From positions 1-42,179 of the forward strand of contig JANRKG010000247.1 in NCBI GenBank assembly GCA_033763635.1: a stretch of 42,179 nucleotides of DNA. The letters are read 5' to 3'. Positions within the stretch are counted from its first letter, which is position 1. Every line of letters starts with the position of its first letter. Shown here piece by piece: positions 1 to 6,999 of the stretch. Origin of the DNA: JANRKG01 sp033763635 (GTDB lineage Bacteria; Cyanobacteriota; Cyanobacteriia; GCF-001939115). The notes below the pieces were generated by a model. That model was not told the DNA's origin. It ran no database searches and saw only the letters and a program-made list of their open reading frames with translations. Made by a program: the position numbers and the translations under genes.

Positions 1-521
1 ATCCGATGGAAATTCGGATGCGGATTAGTATGGTGTTCCAGCGTCCGAACCCATTTCCCAAATCAATTTATGAAAACGTGGCCTACGGGTTACGGGTACG
101 CGGTGGGGCCAGTCGTTCCCTGATTGATCAGAAGGTGGAACAGGCGCTTCAGGGAGCCGCCCTGTGGAATGAAGTGAAGGATCGCTTGCGGGAACCTGCC
201 TACAACCTCTCTGGCGGACAACAGCAACGCCTTTGTATTGCCCGTGCCCTCGCGACCGATCCCGAAATCATCCTGTTCGATGAACCCACCTCTGCTCTGG
301 ACCCGATCGCAACCTCTAGCATTGAGGAGTTAATGAGCGATCTCAAAGCCAAGGTAACGATTTTGATTGTGACCCACAGTATGCAACAAGCTGCCCGTTT
401 ATCGGACTACACAGCATTTATGTATCTGGGGGAAATGATTGAATTTGGGACCACGGACAAGATCTTCTATGAACCTGCAAATAAGAAAACAGAAGATTAT
501 GTCAATGGTCGATTCGGCTAG
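1..521 (+). CDS. pstB: Phosphate ABC transporter ATP-binding protein PstB (5' end outside window)
   Basis: ATPase subunit of the high-affinity phosphate importer PstSCAB, acting on the cytoplasmic face of the inner membrane. The open frame enters from the left edge, so the N-terminus and the Walker A loop are missing. Visible in order are the Q-loop region (FQRPNPFP, typical of PstB), the ABC signature LSGGQQQRLCIARAL, Walker B with D-loop (IILFDEPTSALDP) and the switch histidine in VTHSMQQAARLSD. The C-terminus TEDYVNGRFG matches the characteristic PstB ending. The pst permease and binding-protein genes would be expected upstream, outside the window. It is convergent with the ExbD-type gene, 61 bp away. 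PstB over other ABC ATPases is well supported by the FQRPNPFP motif and the C-terminal tail. Confidence 0.95.
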   Translation, partial: PMEIRMRISMVFQRPNPFPKSIYENVAYGLRVRGGASRSLIDQKVEQALQGAALWNEVKDRLREPAYNLSGGQQQRLCIARALATDPEIILFDEPTSALDPIATSSIEELMSDLKAKVTILIVTHSMQQAARLSDYTAFMYLGEMIEFGTTDKIFYEPANKKTEDYVNGRFG

Positions 522-582
522 GGCAGCGAGTAGGAGGCAGAGGGCAGAAGGGAATTTAATGTAAAGCCGTTTTAGGCATTCC

Positions 583-999
583 TTAACGGATATCGATCGC
601 CAGAGAGACCCTTTCTCCTCCGGCACTTCGCATGATGCCCAACACACGGGCAACTTCCTCATACGCAATTTTGCGATCGGCTCTAAGGATCACCGCTCCT
701 TGTGGATTTTGGGCCAGATACGCCCGAATTCGCTGAATCAGTTCCGCTTCCTGAATCGGCTGTCCCGCGATCGTCATCTGACTTTGTAAGTCCAGACCCA
801 CGATCATTGATTCTGGGACAGCAACTTCTCCGGCTCCGACTCCCGCATTTGTCGGTAAGGTGATGTTAACGGCTTGTTGACCACCCAACGTCATTGTGAT
901 GACAATAAAAAAGGTCAGAATGGTCAAAATCACGTCCAACATGGGGATGAGATTGACATCTGGCATGGAAGAAGTCCGAGCACGGGTCTTGAAACGCAT
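583..999 (-). CDS. exbD: ExbD/TolR-type biopolymer transport protein
   Basis: 138-residue ExbD/TolR family protein. This family pairs with ExbB/TolQ to form a proton-driven motor that energises TonB-dependent uptake or envelope maintenance. It has a short cytoplasmic N-terminus, one transmembrane helix at about residues 17-40 with the family's key aspartate inside the helix (PMLDVILTILTFF), then a periplasmic domain ending in the usual ExbD fold (AVILRADRKIAYEEV, then VLGIMRSAG). The length is normal. No ExbB or TonB gene is present within the window, so its motor partner must lie elsewhere. The next gene upstream is divergent. The start ATG at 997-999 gives a standard N-terminus. TolR is the alternative name; the sequence alone does not decide between them. 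Confidence 0.9.
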   Translation of the reverse strand: MRFKTRARTSSMPDVNLIPMLDVILTILTFFIVITMTLGGQQAVNITLPTNAGVGAGEVAVPESMIVGLDLQSQMTIAGQPIQEAELIQRIRAYLAQNPQGAVILRADRKIAYEEVARVLGIMRSAGGERVSLAIDIR

Positions 1000-1079
1000 A
1001 TTCGTTTAGAGATAAATCGTCTGAAGTAACGGAGCCTCGTTACGCTTTGCCCCCTATCGTTCTTTATAACAGCTTTCCC

Positions 1080-1706
1080 ATGTTGAAAATATCACCTCAG
1101 TTTACGGGACTGCTCCTCCTCGGTTTTGCCCTGGTGGGATGTGGAAATTTAGACACTCGCCTGTTAGCAACGACGATTCAGGCCGGGATTAACGGTCAGG
1201 GTGGGATTCAGGTGAAGGCAGTGCGCTGCCCGGAAGGAGTGAAGAAAGAAGGGGGGCGATCCTTTGAGTGCCGGGGAGAGTTAGAGGGACAGAAAAGCTT
1301 TCCGATCGTTGTTCACCAGCGGGATGATCAGGGCGCAGTGGATTGGGAAGTGTTAAATAGCAAGACGGTTTTGAACCTGAAAAGTTTGCAACTAGAAGTG
1401 AGACGGGCACTGAGGGGACCAACCGGGAAAGAACCGAAGGTGAATTGCGGCGGGTTCTACCGTCTGAATACACCGGGGGACTCCTTCGAGTGTCAGGTCG
1501 TGAAAGAGGACGAACAGGAAGGGGCAATCGCAGTACGCATCGATCCCCAGGGAAATTTGCTCTGGAATGAAATTATTGATGGCGAGGTTGCAGCGATCCC
1601 CCCTGCTCCTCCCGACACAAGTGGGGCCACTCCTGTAACGGTTAAGGTGACAGAGACGGGAGCAGAGACTGGCTCCACTCCTGCCAAGGGACATGCAGCA
1701 AAATAA
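1080..1706 (+). CDS. Lipoprotein with two DUF4333-like units
   Basis: Predicted 208-residue lipoprotein of unknown function. The chosen ATG at 1080 gives a compact signal peptide with a lipobox (LVGC, then GN) near residue 23; an in-frame TTG at 1047 would add 11 residues before it and is less likely. The mature part contains two similar units. Each has a cysteine-containing strand (VKAVRCPEGV; KVNCGGFYRL), a second FEC cysteine (RSFECRGEL; DSFECQVV) and a closing hydrophobic strand around a tryptophan (GAVDWEV; GNLLWNEI). This is the DUF4333 pattern, and the two cysteines per unit may form disulfides. The tail is rich in Pro, Thr, Gly and Ala and looks flexible. It stands alone, divergent from exbD and convergent with asnS. 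Envelope location is inferred; the function is unknown. Confidence 0.75.
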   Translation: MLKISPQFTGLLLLGFALVGCGNLDTRLLATTIQAGINGQGGIQVKAVRCPEGVKKEGGRSFECRGELEGQKSFPIVVHQRDDQGAVDWEVLNSKTVLNLKSLQLEVRRALRGPTGKEPKVNCGGFYRLNTPGDSFECQVVKEDEQEGAIAVRIDPQGNLLWNEIIDGEVAAIPPAPPDTSGATPVTVKVTETGAETGSTPAKGHAAK

Positions 1707-1742
1707 CCTACCTGTAGGTTGGGTTTCGACTACGCTCAACCC
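1707..1742. repeat. Intergenic inverted repeats with TTCGACTACGCTCA core
   Basis: Immediately after the lipoprotein stop there is a small hairpin (CCTAC-CT-GTAGG, 1707-1718), then a second inverted repeat GGGTT...AACCC (1721-1725 / 1738-1742) around the core TTCGACTACGCTC. The same core recurs at 1818-1831 and, inverted and diverged, at about 1845-1864. It resembles dispersed palindromic repeats common in cyanobacterial intergenic DNA. It could also act as a transcription terminator for the upstream gene. Confidence 0.6.
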
Positions 1743-1817
1743 GCGCAAGATCGAGGGCTGAGGCGATGATTAGCAAAGAGTTTACCAATCAGGAGATTTC
1801 CAGAAAAGAGTTTGCCC

Positions 1818-1866
1818 TTCGACTACGCTCAGGACACAAACGCTGGTTGAGCGAAGCCGAAACCAG
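1818..1866. repeat. Second copy of the intergenic repeat, in inverted-pair form
   Basis: TTCGACTACGCTCAGG at 1818-1833 is followed by an approximate reverse complement at 1843-1866. That second half is itself flanked by CTGGTT (1843-1848) and AACCAG (1861-1866). Together with the copy at 1707-1742 there are three versions of one core within about 160 bp, between two convergent genes. Confidence 0.6.
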
Positions 1867-1892
1867 CGGGGAAATTCTTGTCAGAAATCGCC

Positions 1893-3287
1893 TTAGAACT
1901 CGGCACTTTGGGGCGTGCGAGGAAAGGGGATCACATCTCGGATGTTCGTCATCCCAGTCATAAACTGCACGAGCCGTTCAAACCCCAATCCAAATCCAGC
2001 ATGGGGAACGGTGCCGTATCGTCGCAGGTCCAAGTACCACCAGTAGGTAGCGGGATCAAGTCCCTGCGCTTGAATCCGCGTTTCCAGCACGTCTAACCGT
2101 TCCTCCCGCTGGGAGCCACCGATGATCTCACCAATCTTAGGGGCCAGAATATCCATTGCCCGTACCGTCTGCCCATCCTCATTGAGGCGCATGTAGAAAG
2201 CTTTGATCTGGGTGGGATAGTCGATAACGATCGTCGGCTTCTTAAATAAGTCTTCTGCCAGATACCGCTCGTGTTCCGATTGCAGGTCCAGCCCCCACTT
2301 CACGGGATATTCGAAGGTGCGATCGGCTTTCTCTAAAAGCGCAACTGCCTCTGTGTAAGTAATTCGTTCAAACTGACTATTGATGATATTTTCAGCCGTT
2401 GCCACAACCGAGTTATCAATGCGCTCGTTAAAGAAGGCCATATCCTCCGGGCAGGTCTCCATCACAAATTTGAAGATGTATTTCAGGAAGTCTTCAGCCA
2501 GATCCATATCGCCCTGGAGATCGCAGAAGGCCATCTCTGGCTCCACCATCCAGAACTCAGCGAGGTGGCGAGACGTATTGGAGTTTTCGGCCCGGAAGGT
2601 GGGGCCAAAAGTGTAGACGTTCGTAAAGGCTAGCGCCATAATTTCCGCTTCAAGCTGACCACTGACCGTCAAATAGGCAGGTCTGCCAAAGAAATCTTGG
2701 CTATAGTCAATCTCCTTCGAGTTTGTCAGGGGAACTTTCCCCAGGTCCAGATTCGTGACGGCAAACATCTCTCCGGCTCCTTCGCAGTCACTGGCCGTGA
2801 TGATTGGCGTATGGACCCACAAAAAACCCCGTTGCTGAAAGAACTGATGAATAGCAGTTGCACAAGCATTTCGGACCCGGAACACGGCCCCCAGGGTGTT
2901 AGTTCGTGCCCGCAAATGGCCGATCGTCCGTAAGAATTCAAAAGAGTGGCGTTTTTTTTGCAGAGGATAGGTTTCGGGATCAGCCCCCCCATAAATCGTG
3001 ACATCCTGGGCCTTCAGTTCAATGCGTTGGCCTTTCCCCTGAGAAGGAACGAGCACCCCTGCCACCGCCACTGAACTTCCGGTCGTCAGTTGTTTGACAA
3101 TCTCGGCATAGTCTGGAAGTTCCTGGGGCAGAACCACCTGAAGACTTGCCATCGATGAGCCGTCATTGACCTCGGCAAAAGCGAACCCTTTCATGTCGCG
3201 GGTCGTCCGTACCCATCCCCAAATCGTCACCCGCTCATCCGGTTGCCCTTGCTTCAAAACCTCTGCAATTCGCTGCGTCACCACCAT
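1893..3287 (-). CDS. asnS: Asparaginyl-tRNA synthetase
   Basis: 464-residue class IIb aminoacyl-tRNA synthetase that charges tRNA-Asn with asparagine in the cytoplasm. The N-terminal OB-fold anticodon-binding domain spans about residues 18-100 (VTIWGWVRTTRDMKGFAF). The catalytic core has motif 2 at about residues 231-250 (FRAENSNTSRHLAEFWMVE) and motif 3 near the C-terminus (GFGLGFERLVQFMTG), ending PFPRTPQSAEF. The long segment between LGKVPLTNSKEIDYSQDFF and LTVSGQLEAE, together with the AEFWMVEPE sequence, favours AsnRS over AspRS. Length is normal. It is convergent with the lipoprotein gene, separated by the repeat-bearing 186-bp spacer. Confidence 0.97.
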   Translation of the reverse strand: MVVTQRIAEVLKQGQPDERVTIWGWVRTTRDMKGFAFAEVNDGSSMASLQVVLPQELPDYAEIVKQLTTGSSVAVAGVLVPSQGKGQRIELKAQDVTIYGGADPETYPLQKKRHSFEFLRTIGHLRARTNTLGAVFRVRNACATAIHQFFQQRGFLWVHTPIITASDCEGAGEMFAVTNLDLGKVPLTNSKEIDYSQDFFGRPAYLTVSGQLEAEIMALAFTNVYTFGPTFRAENSNTSRHLAEFWMVEPEMAFCDLQGDMDLAEDFLKYIFKFVMETCPEDMAFFNERIDNSVVATAENIINSQFERITYTEAVALLEKADRTFEYPVKWGLDLQSEHERYLAEDLFKKPTIVIDYPTQIKAFYMRLNEDGQTVRAMDILAPKIGEIIGGSQREERLDVLETRIQAQGLDPATYWWYLDLRRYGTVPHAGFGLGFERLVQFMTGMTNIRDVIPFPRTPQSAEF

Positions 3288-3368
3288 AGGGGCTAACTCT
3301 CAACCATTCACGATATCTTCTGATTCATTCTAATTGTAGAGTTCAACGATCGGTCCTTCCGGCCCGAC

Positions 3369-3755
3369 CTACCCCGCACAGGATTTGAGGAGCCACCCGA
3401 TTACAACTCCCATTCCGCCAAAACGAACCACCTGCCAAAAAATCTCCCTTACTCCTAGCCAGGTCAATAAGCGGCTTTCTAACGCCATCTCCAGATCATC
3501 TAATTGTTGCTGAAGACGTTTCAGTTCTGACTTCAGTTCAGGCAAGCGGGTTTGCTGCCACTCCTGCTGTAATGCTGTTAACCTTTGTTGCAAATCTCCC
3601 TGTTGTTGCCAATCGTGTTGAATTTGGCGATAGCGATCCCTCAAGGCTTGCAAAGCTTGCTCTGTCTCGTGTAGCGCTTGTTCAAAGTCGCGATCGAGAT
3701 TGAAATCTTTTCCGGGATCAGAGGAAGGGGGCGGGGGTTGTTGCGGTGGCTGCAT
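3369..3755 (-). CDS. Coiled-coil protein with C-terminal membrane-like segment
   Basis: 128-residue protein of unknown function; I do not recognise a named family. It starts with a Pro/Gln-rich stretch, followed by a long charged, Gln-rich helical region at about residues 20-95 with heptad-like spacing (ALQALRDRYRQIQHDW; LPELKSELKRLQQQL), which suggests a coiled coil. The end is hydrophobic (QVVRFGGMGVVIGWLLKSC) and could be a tail anchor or an amphipathic membrane helix. It lies 81 bp upstream of asnS on the same strand and could be co-transcribed with it. The frame is clean and the composition matches neighbouring genes, so it is probably real. Confidence 0.65.
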   Translation of the reverse strand: MQPPQQPPPPSSDPGKDFNLDRDFEQALHETEQALQALRDRYRQIQHDWQQQGDLQQRLTALQQEWQQTRLPELKSELKRLQQQLDDLEMALESRLLTWLGVREIFWQVVRFGGMGVVIGWLLKSCAG

Positions 3756-3787
3756 AACAGCAATTAGCGTGGAGAGTACAATAAGTT

Positions 3788-3813
3788 ATTGCATCAAGTC
3801 ATTGCATCAAGTC
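3788..3813. repeat. Exact 13-bp tandem duplication
   Basis: The unit ATTGCATCAAGTC occurs twice back to back (3788-3800 and 3801-3813), in the divergent spacer upstream of the DUF6439 gene. A third ATT follows. It is one of several short intergenic tandem duplications in this window. Confidence 0.9.
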
Positions 3814-3869
3814 ATTCACCAATCATCTCGCCTTGGCGCTTGATTATCCCTTCTCGTAAAAGCTCTCCT

Positions 3870-4139
3870 ATGTATACTCCCCAAACGGCTCCTCTCCAAT
3901 CCTATAGCACTTTAGAACTGGCTCAAGCACTTGCAGAAAGACTGAGCATCACCGATCGAGACTGGCATCGGCTGAAAGGAAATCGGCAGGCTCGCGCTCA
4001 GGAGCAAGCCGCTGTCGCCTTAGTGATGCTGCTCAAGGATAACCCAGAAGAAGCTCTGGCACGACTCCAGCAAGCTTCGGGATGGCTCGATCGATCGATC
4101 TCGGCTCCTCCCTGCCCCAGTCATGGACATGGCAAGTAG
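3870..4139 (+). CDS. DUF6439 family protein
   Basis: Small soluble protein of 89 residues, of the kind annotated in cyanobacteria as DUF6439; function unknown. The ATG at 3870 is preferred because the frame upstream has a non-conserved, serine-rich translation overlapping the tandem duplication. Predicted helices dominate (LELAQALAERLSITDRDWHRL, then a helix ending in VALVMLLKD and a third with ALARLQQASGWLD). No signal peptide or membrane segment is visible. It precedes ychF by 103 bp on the same strand. The family assignment is from memory of the sequence type, so it is moderate. Confidence 0.7.
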   Translation: MYTPQTAPLQSYSTLELAQALAERLSITDRDWHRLKGNRQARAQEQAAVALVMLLKDNPEEALARLQQASGWLDRSISAPPCPSHGHGK

Positions 4140-4242
4140 GAGGAGGGGGGATCGAGATGCTTCCGAAAAAATTCTCAACCCCGAATCCCAAATCCCTATC
4201 TCTCCTACAATGGTCTAGTAAACACCTCTTAACAAAGACCTC

Positions 4243-5334
4243 ATGCTACGAGCTGGGATTGTGGGCTTGCCCAACGTTGGAAAATCAACTTTGTTCAATG
4301 CGCTGGTGGCGAACGCGAAGGCCCAGGCTGCGAACTTTCCTTTCTGCACGATCGAACCGAATACGGGGGTTGTGGCAGTCCCGGATGAGCGGCTTCAGGT
4401 GTTAGCCAAGATTTCCAGTTCGGCTGAAATTGTGCCGACCCGTGTGGAGTTTGTAGACATCGCGGGACTGGTGAAAGGGGCCAGTCAGGGCGAGGGACTG
4501 GGGAACCAGTTTCTGGCCAACATTCGGGAAGTGGATGCGATCGTCCATGTAGTGCGCTGTTTTGAGAACGATGACATTATTCACGTTTCCGGCTCTGTTG
4601 ATCCGTTGCGGGATATCGAGGTCATCAATCTGGAACTAGCCCTGTCGGATTTGTCCCAGATTGAGCGGCGGATTGAGCGCACCCGGAAGCAAGCCCGGAC
4701 CAGTAAAGAAGCTCAGGCAGAGTTAGGGGCATTGGAAAAGCTGAGCGCTGCTTTAAATGAAGGCAAACAGGCCCGTCAGGTAACGTTAACAGAAGAAGAG
4801 GAATTGTTTGTCAAGCCCCTGGGCTTACTGACCCGCAAGCCTGTGATCTTTGCTGCAAACGTTTCTGAAGACGACCTGGCGGCGGGAAATGAGTGGGTTG
4901 AACAGGTGCGGACCCTGGCGAAGCAGGAACAGGCTCAGGTGGTGATTGTGTCGGCTCAGGTGGAGTCGGAACTGATTGAACTGCCAGAGTCCGATCGGGC
5001 TGATTTTCTGGAATCTCTGGGGGTGCAGGAAGGGGGGCTGAAATCCCTGATTCGGGCAACCTACGAACTGTTGGGTCTCCGGACTTACTTTACAACTGGC
5101 CCGAAGGAAACCCGCGCCTGGACAATTACGGCGGGCATGTTGGCTCCTCAAGCGGCAGGGGTGATTCACTCAGACTTTGAGCGGGGATTCATTCGGGCGG
5201 AGACGGTAGCCTATGGGGATCTGGTCGCGACGGGTTCGATGGGGGCTGCGAAGGAAAAAGGATTGGTACGCAGCGAAGGAAAGGAATATGTGGTTCAGGA
5301 AGGGGATGTGTTGCTCTTCCGGTTTAATGTATAG
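4243..5334 (+). CDS. ychF: Ribosome-binding P-loop ATPase YchF (Obg family)
   Basis: 363 residues, the normal length for YchF/Ola1. It is a cytoplasmic, ribosome-associated NTPase implicated in stress and translation control. The G1 loop GLPNVGKST is at residues 8-16, the G3 region DIAGLVKGAS follows, and the G4 position reads NVSE rather than NKxD, which is the known reason this family prefers ATP to GTP. A coiled-coil insertion (IERRIERTRKQARTSKEAQA) and a C-terminal TGS domain (RTYFTTGPKETRAW to YVVQEGDVLLFRFNV) complete the architecture. A possible -10 box (TACAAT, 4206-4211) lies 31 bp before the ATG. It is convergent with the histidine kinase gene. Confidence 0.97.
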   Translation: MLRAGIVGLPNVGKSTLFNALVANAKAQAANFPFCTIEPNTGVVAVPDERLQVLAKISSSAEIVPTRVEFVDIAGLVKGASQGEGLGNQFLANIREVDAIVHVVRCFENDDIIHVSGSVDPLRDIEVINLELALSDLSQIERRIERTRKQARTSKEAQAELGALEKLSAALNEGKQARQVTLTEEEELFVKPLGLLTRKPVIFAANVSEDDLAAGNEWVEQVRTLAKQEQAQVVIVSAQVESELIELPESDRADFLESLGVQEGGLKSLIRATYELLGLRTYFTTGPKETRAWTITAGMLAPQAAGVIHSDFERGFIRAETVAYGDLVATGSMGAAKEKGLVRSEGKEYVVQEGDVLLFRFNV

Positions 5335-5346
5335 GATCTGATGTTT

Positions 5347-5365
5347 CCCATCCCCGTGAGATGGG
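5347..5365. terminator. Possible hairpin terminator between ychF and the histidine kinase gene
   Basis: CCCATC (5347-5352) pairs with GATGGG (5360-5365) across a 7-nt loop, 12 bp after the ychF stop. There is no clear U-run on either strand, so assignment as a terminator is weak and rests mainly on the position between convergent genes. Confidence 0.35.
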
Positions 5366-5440
5366 GTGTAGACTTTGGCTGCCTGATGGAAGACGTGTAA
5401 TCTCTCGTTCTCCGGGAAGGATGTCCTCCCCTTGGGAATT

Positions 5441-6712
5441 CTATTTTTCAGGGTCGTCGGGGGCATCGGGCAGGTAGATTCTGAAACAACTGCCTTCCCC
5501 AGGTTGGGATTCTACGGTGACATGGCCTCCATGTAGATGGGCAAGCCGTTGCGTTAAGGTCAGCCCCAACCCAGTTCCTTCATAGTGACGGCTCAGACGG
5601 CTATCAACCTGGTAAAAGGGTTCGAAGATCGTTTGGAGGTGTTCGGGGGCAATGCCAATCCCTGTATCAGTAATGCTGAAGGTCGTGCCCTGTGGTTGCT
5701 TCTCAACCTCCAAGGTGATGCCTCCTTGAGGGGTAAATTTGATGGCATTGGAGAGGAGATTAAAGAGCATCTGCCGGAGCCGCCGTTCATCTGCGAAACA
5801 GACTTGAGCATGGGGATGAATACGACTGATTAATTTCAAATTGCCTTCAGAGGCTCGGCCTTTCACTAAGGAAAGGCAGTAGTGGCAAACATCGGCAACC
5901 ACAACGATCGATCGCGTTAAAAATTCTTTCCCAGACTCAATTTTTGAGAGATCCAAAATGTCATTGATTAATGACAAAAGATGCTCACCGCTCGTATAAA
6001 TGCAGCCCATGTATTCCTGTTGCTTGGTAGTCAAGGAACCGAAAACTTCCTGGCGCAAAAGTTCGGAGAGGCCCAGAATGGCATTGAGGGGCGTTCGCAG
6101 TTCATGGCTCATCATGGACAGAAATTCGCTCTTGGCTCGGCTTCCGGCTTCCGCTGCTTCCTTCGCTTTTCGCAGTTCTGCCTCATAGCGATGGTGTTCT
6201 GCCTCCAACTGGCACACCCGCTCTTCAACCCGATGATCTAAACTCGCCTGTAATAGATGGTTTTGCTGCTGAAGGTGCTGGATGTTCTGCTGGGCTACCG
6301 TGAGTTCTATTTGTCGGTGATGCTGCGTAATGACTGCCTGTATCTTCTGTATCAGATAACCGTGACAAAGATTGTGGCAAGACACGTAATCTTGGGCACC
6401 CCATTGAGTCAACTGGGTATATAGCGTTTCGTTTTGGGCGTTCCCGATGACAAGCAGGGGCAAGTGGGGGGCGATCGTATGAATGAGATGGACGATCTCC
6501 AATCCGGTGAAGGGTTCCTCCGGTAATACGACCAAAATGACGGTTGCTCGATCGGCAGCGAGGGAGTCGATGCTCTGGGATAATTCGGAAACCTGAAGGG
6601 GGCGCACCTGAAGATTCGCGCTATGTCGCAACATTTCTTTGACTAGCCAGTACCCTTCAGACTGCTCAATTTCTATGAGTAGAATGTCGATAACCTGTAC
6701 AACAACATTCAT
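5441..6712 (-). CDS. Sensor histidine kinase with N-terminal degenerate receiver domain
   Basis: 423-residue, apparently soluble hybrid kinase. Residues 1-125 look like a receiver (CheY-like) fold, but the strand that should carry the phospho-accepting Asp reads VILVVLPEEPFTG, so the Asp is absent. A coiled coil (about 130-190) leads to the HisKA domain with the H-box MMSHELRTPLNAI (His at about 203). The HATPase domain has the N-box LLSNAIKFTPQGG, G1 FSITDTGIGI and G2 GTGLGLTLTQRL, so it should be catalytically competent. No transmembrane helix is seen. No response regulator is adjacent; the nearest single-domain regulator is at 24.6 kb. The gene is divergent from the GTPase gene across a palindrome-rich spacer. 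The input signal is unknown. Confidence 0.88.
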   Translation of the reverse strand: MNVVVQVIDILLIEIEQSEGYWLVKEMLRHSANLQVRPLQVSELSQSIDSLAADRATVILVVLPEEPFTGLEIVHLIHTIAPHLPLLVIGNAQNETLYTQLTQWGAQDYVSCHNLCHGYLIQKIQAVITQHHRQIELTVAQQNIQHLQQQNHLLQASLDHRVEERVCQLEAEHHRYEAELRKAKEAAEAGSRAKSEFLSMMSHELRTPLNAILGLSELLRQEVFGSLTTKQQEYMGCIYTSGEHLLSLINDILDLSKIESGKEFLTRSIVVVADVCHYCLSLVKGRASEGNLKLISRIHPHAQVCFADERRLRQMLFNLLSNAIKFTPQGGITLEVEKQPQGTTFSITDTGIGIAPEHLQTIFEPFYQVDSRLSRHYEGTGLGLTLTQRLAHLHGGHVTVESQPGEGSCFRIYLPDAPDDPEK

Positions 6713-6765
6713 AAGAACCCTAGAACTATAGAATAGGGAGCAGCGTAAAAAATGACTTCAGAAGT

Positions 6766-6789
6766 GCTTAGGGGATGGCTTAGGGGATG
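6766..6789. repeat. Exact 12-bp tandem duplication
   Basis: The unit GCTTAGGGGATG occurs twice without a spacer (6766-6777, 6778-6789), 54 bp upstream of the histidine kinase start and 24 bp from the large palindrome. Confidence 0.9.
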
Positions 6790-6813
6790 AATTTCTCTTA
6801 AAAGTAGCCAGTA

Positions 6814-6853
6814 AATCTATTGGTATTATTAGTAATAATAATGCCAATAGATT
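6814..6853. promoter_or_regulatory. 40-bp near-perfect palindrome in a divergent intergenic region
   Basis: The two 20-bp halves (6814-6833 and 6834-6853) are reverse complements at 18 of 20 positions with no spacer. The outer arms are AATCTATTGG and CCAATAGATT and the centre is AT-rich. It lies between the start of the histidine kinase gene (6712, minus) and the GTPase gene (7000, plus), where a terminator is not expected, so an operator for a dimeric or tetrameric regulator is plausible. A remnant of a small repeat element is the alternative. Confidence 0.6.
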
Positions 6854-6934
6854 CGGAACAAAGAAACAGTTAAAGTGCCAGTGCTTTAAACAACATTATT
6901 CAATCCTTGTTACACGGGCTGTAGAAAATACGCA

Positions 6935-6973
6935 GGTTCTAGAACCTTGACAAAGGATTCCCAGAATTACAAT
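6935..6973 (+). promoter_or_regulatory. Sigma-70-like promoter abutted by a 12-bp palindrome, upstream of the GTPase gene
   Basis: A perfect -35 hexamer TTGACA (6947-6952) and a -10-like TACAAT (6968-6973) are separated by 15 bp, slightly shorter than the ideal 17. The perfect palindrome GGTTCTAGAACC (6935-6946) directly touches the -35 box, a common position for an activator or repressor site. Predicted transcription would begin near 6980, compatible with translation from the ATG at 7000. Confidence 0.5.
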
Positions 6974-6990
6974 GGGAACAATCCCTTTTG

Positions 6991-6998
6991 GCGATCGC
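6991..6998. repeat. HIP1 octamer (GCGATCGC)
   Basis: Highly iterated palindrome 1, typical of many cyanobacterial genomes. Other exact copies seen include 15316-15323, 18764-18771, 20552-20559 and 40091-40098, besides many one-off GATCG variants. This copy overlaps the start region of the GTPase gene. Confidence 0.9.
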
Positions 6999-6999
6999 C

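Noticed and set aside
1766..1963. 65-codon frame between the lipoprotein and asnS
   Set aside because: It is built from the TTCGACTACGCTCA repeat and the antisense end of asnS, with no sign of selection.
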